A stretch of DNA of 15,692 bases from an uncultured Clostridia bacterium (GTDB taxonomy: Bacteria; Bacillota; Clostridia; Christensenellales; UBA1242): NCBI GenBank assembly GCA_944383945.1, contig CALWRL010000011.1, positions 1 through 15,692 on the forward strand, written 5' to 3'. The first letter of the stretch is position 1. Each line of letters begins with the position of its first letter. The translations under genes and the position numbers were made by a program. Below, piece after piece: positions 14,378-15,692 of the stretch. Below the pieces are notes generated by a model. That model had not been told where the DNA came from, searched no databases, and saw only the letters and a program-made list of their open reading frames with translations.

Positions 14378-15385
14378 ATGAGTTTTGTTGGAAATTTTAG
14401 CTTTGTTGTTGTTTGTGTTGTTGGTGCAGTTTTGTGTTCGCAGTCCATAATTGAGTTTGGTGTTATTGTTTCGTTTATGATTTATATTAGGCTATTTACA
14501 TCTCCTTTGGGGCAGATTGCGCAAATTGCAACAACGCTTCAATCAACAGCGGCTGCTAGCGAAAGGGTTTTTGAATTTTTAGAAGAAAAAGAACTTGAAG
14601 ATGAAAGCAACAAAAATTTTAAACTTGAAAGTGTTGAAGGAAAGGTTGAATTTAAAAATGTTGTTTTTGGTTATGATAAAGACAAAACAATAATTCATAA
14701 TTTTTCGGCTTATGTAAAACCGGGGGATAAGGTTGCAATTGTTGGGCCAACGGGGGCTGGAAAAACAACTATTGTTAATCTTCTTATGAGATTTTATGAA
14801 ATTGATGATGGTGAAATTTTAATTGATGATGTTCCAATTTCAAGTTTAACAAGAGAAAATGTTCACAGCCTTTTTGGAATGGTTTTGCAAGACACATGGC
14901 TTTTTGAAGGAACAATAAAAGAAAACATAAAATATAGCAAACTTGATGCAACAGATGAAGAAGTTGAAAATGCATGCAAAGTTGTTGGGGTTGACCATTT
15001 TATTAAAACACTTCCAGAAGGGTATAACACAATTTTTAATGATGGAACTTCAATTTCTGTTGGACAAAAACAACTTTTAACAATTGCAAGAGCAATGGTT
15101 GAAAATGCACCTATGTTAATTTTAGATGAAGCAACAAGTTCTGTTGATACTAGAACCGAGCAGTTAATTCAAAAAGCAATGGATAAGTTAACAAAAAACA
15201 GAACAACATTTGTTATTGCTCACAGATTGTCAACAATTAAAAATGCCGATTTAATTTTGGTTATGAAAGATGGAAACATAATTGAAAAGGGAACGCATAA
15301 ATCACTTATGAAACAAGACGGTTTTTATAAGGACTTATATGAAAGCCAATTCACAAGCAAACATGCAGAAGTTATTGAAAATTAG
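14378..15385 (+). CDS. ABC exporter half-transporter subunit B, C-terminal part with consensus ATP site
   Basis: These 335 residues continue the preceding gene in the same frame, six bases after its TAA. They hold membrane segments 5 and 6 (about 5-24 and 27-42) and the nucleotide-binding domain: Walker A GPTGAGKTT (123-131), Q-loop Q171, Walker B MLILDE with the catalytic Glu (E251) and switch His H282. The signature is ISVGQ (226-230) in place of LSGGQ. This is the exact complement of subunit A: this chain gives the working Walker site and the degenerate signature. The ATG at 14378 lacks a clear ribosome binding site, so separate translation would depend on reinitiation after the TAA. The preserved motifs show little decay, so any break is recent or tolerated. 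Confidence 0.85.
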   Translation: MSFVGNFSFVVVCVVGAVLCSQSIIEFGVIVSFMIYIRLFTSPLGQIAQIATTLQSTAAASERVFEFLEEKELEDESNKNFKLESVEGKVEFKNVVFGYDKDKTIIHNFSAYVKPGDKVAIVGPTGAGKTTIVNLLMRFYEIDDGEILIDDVPISSLTRENVHSLFGMVLQDTWLFEGTIKENIKYSKLDATDEEVENACKVVGVDHFIKTLPEGYNTIFNDGTSISVGQKQLLTIARAMVENAPMLILDEATSSVDTRTEQLIQKAMDKLTKNRTTFVIAHRLSTIKNADLILVMKDGNIIEKGTHKSLMKQDGFYKDLYESQFTSKHAEVIEN

Positions 15386-15428
15386 TTTAGGCAATTAATT
15401 AATAATTTTTAAAGAATTTTAAGTTCAG

Positions 15429-15452
15429 CACAACAAAAAGTTTTGTGTTTTT
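15429..15452 (+). terminator. Weak terminator-like hairpin after the ABC operon
   Basis: CACAA (15429-15433), a bulged C and AA can pair with TTTTGTG (15441-15447), giving 7 pairs and a four-base loop, followed by five Ts. The stem is weak, and its 3' arm overlaps the -35 of the next promoter. Confidence 0.4.
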
Positions 15453-15471
15453 AAAGCGTTGGTGTTATACT
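15443..15471 (+). promoter_or_regulatory. dnaX promoter, predicting a leaderless mRNA
   Basis: TTGTGT (15443-15448), a 17-base spacer and TATACT (15466-15471) preceded by TGT form an extended -10 promoter. The expected start, seven bases after the -10, is at or next to the A of the dnaX ATG (15478). No ribosome binding site exists between them. Confidence 0.65.
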
Positions 15472-15477
15472 AAAAAT

Positions 15478-15692
15478 ATGTATCAAGCGCTTTATAGAAA
15501 ATACAGACCAAAAACTTTTGATGAGGTTATAGGTCAAAATCATGTAACAAAAACTCTTTCTAATCAGGTTAAAAAGGGCGAAATATCTCATGCGTATTTG
15601 TTTTGCGGAAGCAGAGGAACAGGAAAAACAAGCGTTGCAAGAATTTTTGCCCGAGCGCTAAATTGTTTAACTCCAAACGATGGTTCTCCATG
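15478..15692 (+). CDS. dnaX: DNA polymerase III subunit gamma/tau, N-terminal part (partial)
   Basis: DnaX is the clamp-loader ATPase of the replicative polymerase. The 71 visible codons begin MYQALYRKYRPKTFDEVIGQ, followed by HAYLFCGSRGTGKTSVARIFARALNC, which contains Walker A GSRGTGKT and the first Cys of the zinc module; all are diagnostic for DnaX. The gene runs off the window end. Its ATG has no Shine-Dalgarno sequence, and a promoter lies directly upstream. In many Bacillota dnaX is followed by the yaaK/ebfC and recR genes, which could be checked beyond the edge. Confidence 0.95.
   Translation, partial: MYQALYRKYRPKTFDEVIGQNHVTKTLSNQVKKGEISHAYLFCGSRGTGKTSVARIFARALNCLTPNDGSP

Noticed and set aside
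14340..14380. Frameshift at the T-run near the break in the second ABC gene
   Set aside because: The two parts are in the same frame (14378 minus 13577 is a multiple of three), so the break is a nonsense codon and not an insertion or deletion.
13577..15385. TAA reassigned to an amino acid in this organism
   Set aside because: TAA ends rpsL, rpsG, ackA, rpmF and others here with no sensible extension, and TGA and TAG are also used as stops.

Overview
The window is AT-rich (roughly one third G+C by eye) and uses strong AGGAGG-type ribosome binding sites, sigma-A-like promoters (TTGACA/TATAAT, often with an upstream TGn) and hairpin-plus-T-run terminators. The order rpsL-rpsG-fusA-tuf, a Bacillota-type acetate kinase, the four-cysteine form of L32 and a heterodimeric ABC exporter all point to a low-G+C Bacillota genome. 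It is probably a clostridial or related uncultured lineage, but genus cannot be named from the sequence alone. TGA, TAG and TAA all act as stops and Trp is encoded by TGG, so the genetic code is standard.

Layout. Positions 1-4131 hold the end of the str operon: rpsL tail, rpsG, fusA, and tuf with its own promoter and terminator. A convergent SDR oxidoreductase follows (4154-4936, minus). Divergent from it is ackA (5104-6300), then rpmF (6379-6576) with a near-perfect promoter and a bidirectional terminator shared with a small minus-strand membrane protein (6622-6930). engB (7022-7621) runs divergently from that and faces dapB (7645-8448, minus). Upstream of dapB on the minus strand is an unrecognised coiled-coil protein (8520-9470). 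A divergent, unrecognised membrane-anchored surface protein of 623 residues follows (9595-11466). A bidirectional terminator separates it from a minus-strand tRNA-Arg(CCT). The right end carries two overlapping ABC exporter half-transporter genes (11832-15385) and the start of dnaX (15478 to the window end).

How they fit. Most genes are housekeeping: translation (S12, S7, EF-G, EF-Tu, L32, tRNA-Arg), ribosome assembly (EngB), overflow acetate metabolism (AckA), lysine and cell-wall precursor synthesis (DapB) and replication (DnaX). The accessory part is the coiled-coil protein, the surface protein and the ABC pair. The two ABC subunits have complementary degenerate and intact ATP sites, as expected for a heterodimer, but the second gene is cut by an in-frame TAA after its fourth membrane segment.

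The points most worth a second look are: that in-frame stop; two housekeeping genes (engB, dnaX) whose promoters sit so close to the ATG that their mRNAs should be leaderless; alternative pairings in the rpsG-fusA spacer that reach the fusA ribosome binding site; twin hairpins with the same loop after tuf; and the duplicated domains of the 623-residue surface protein. No CRISPR array, insertion sequence, prophage or clearly new defence system was seen.
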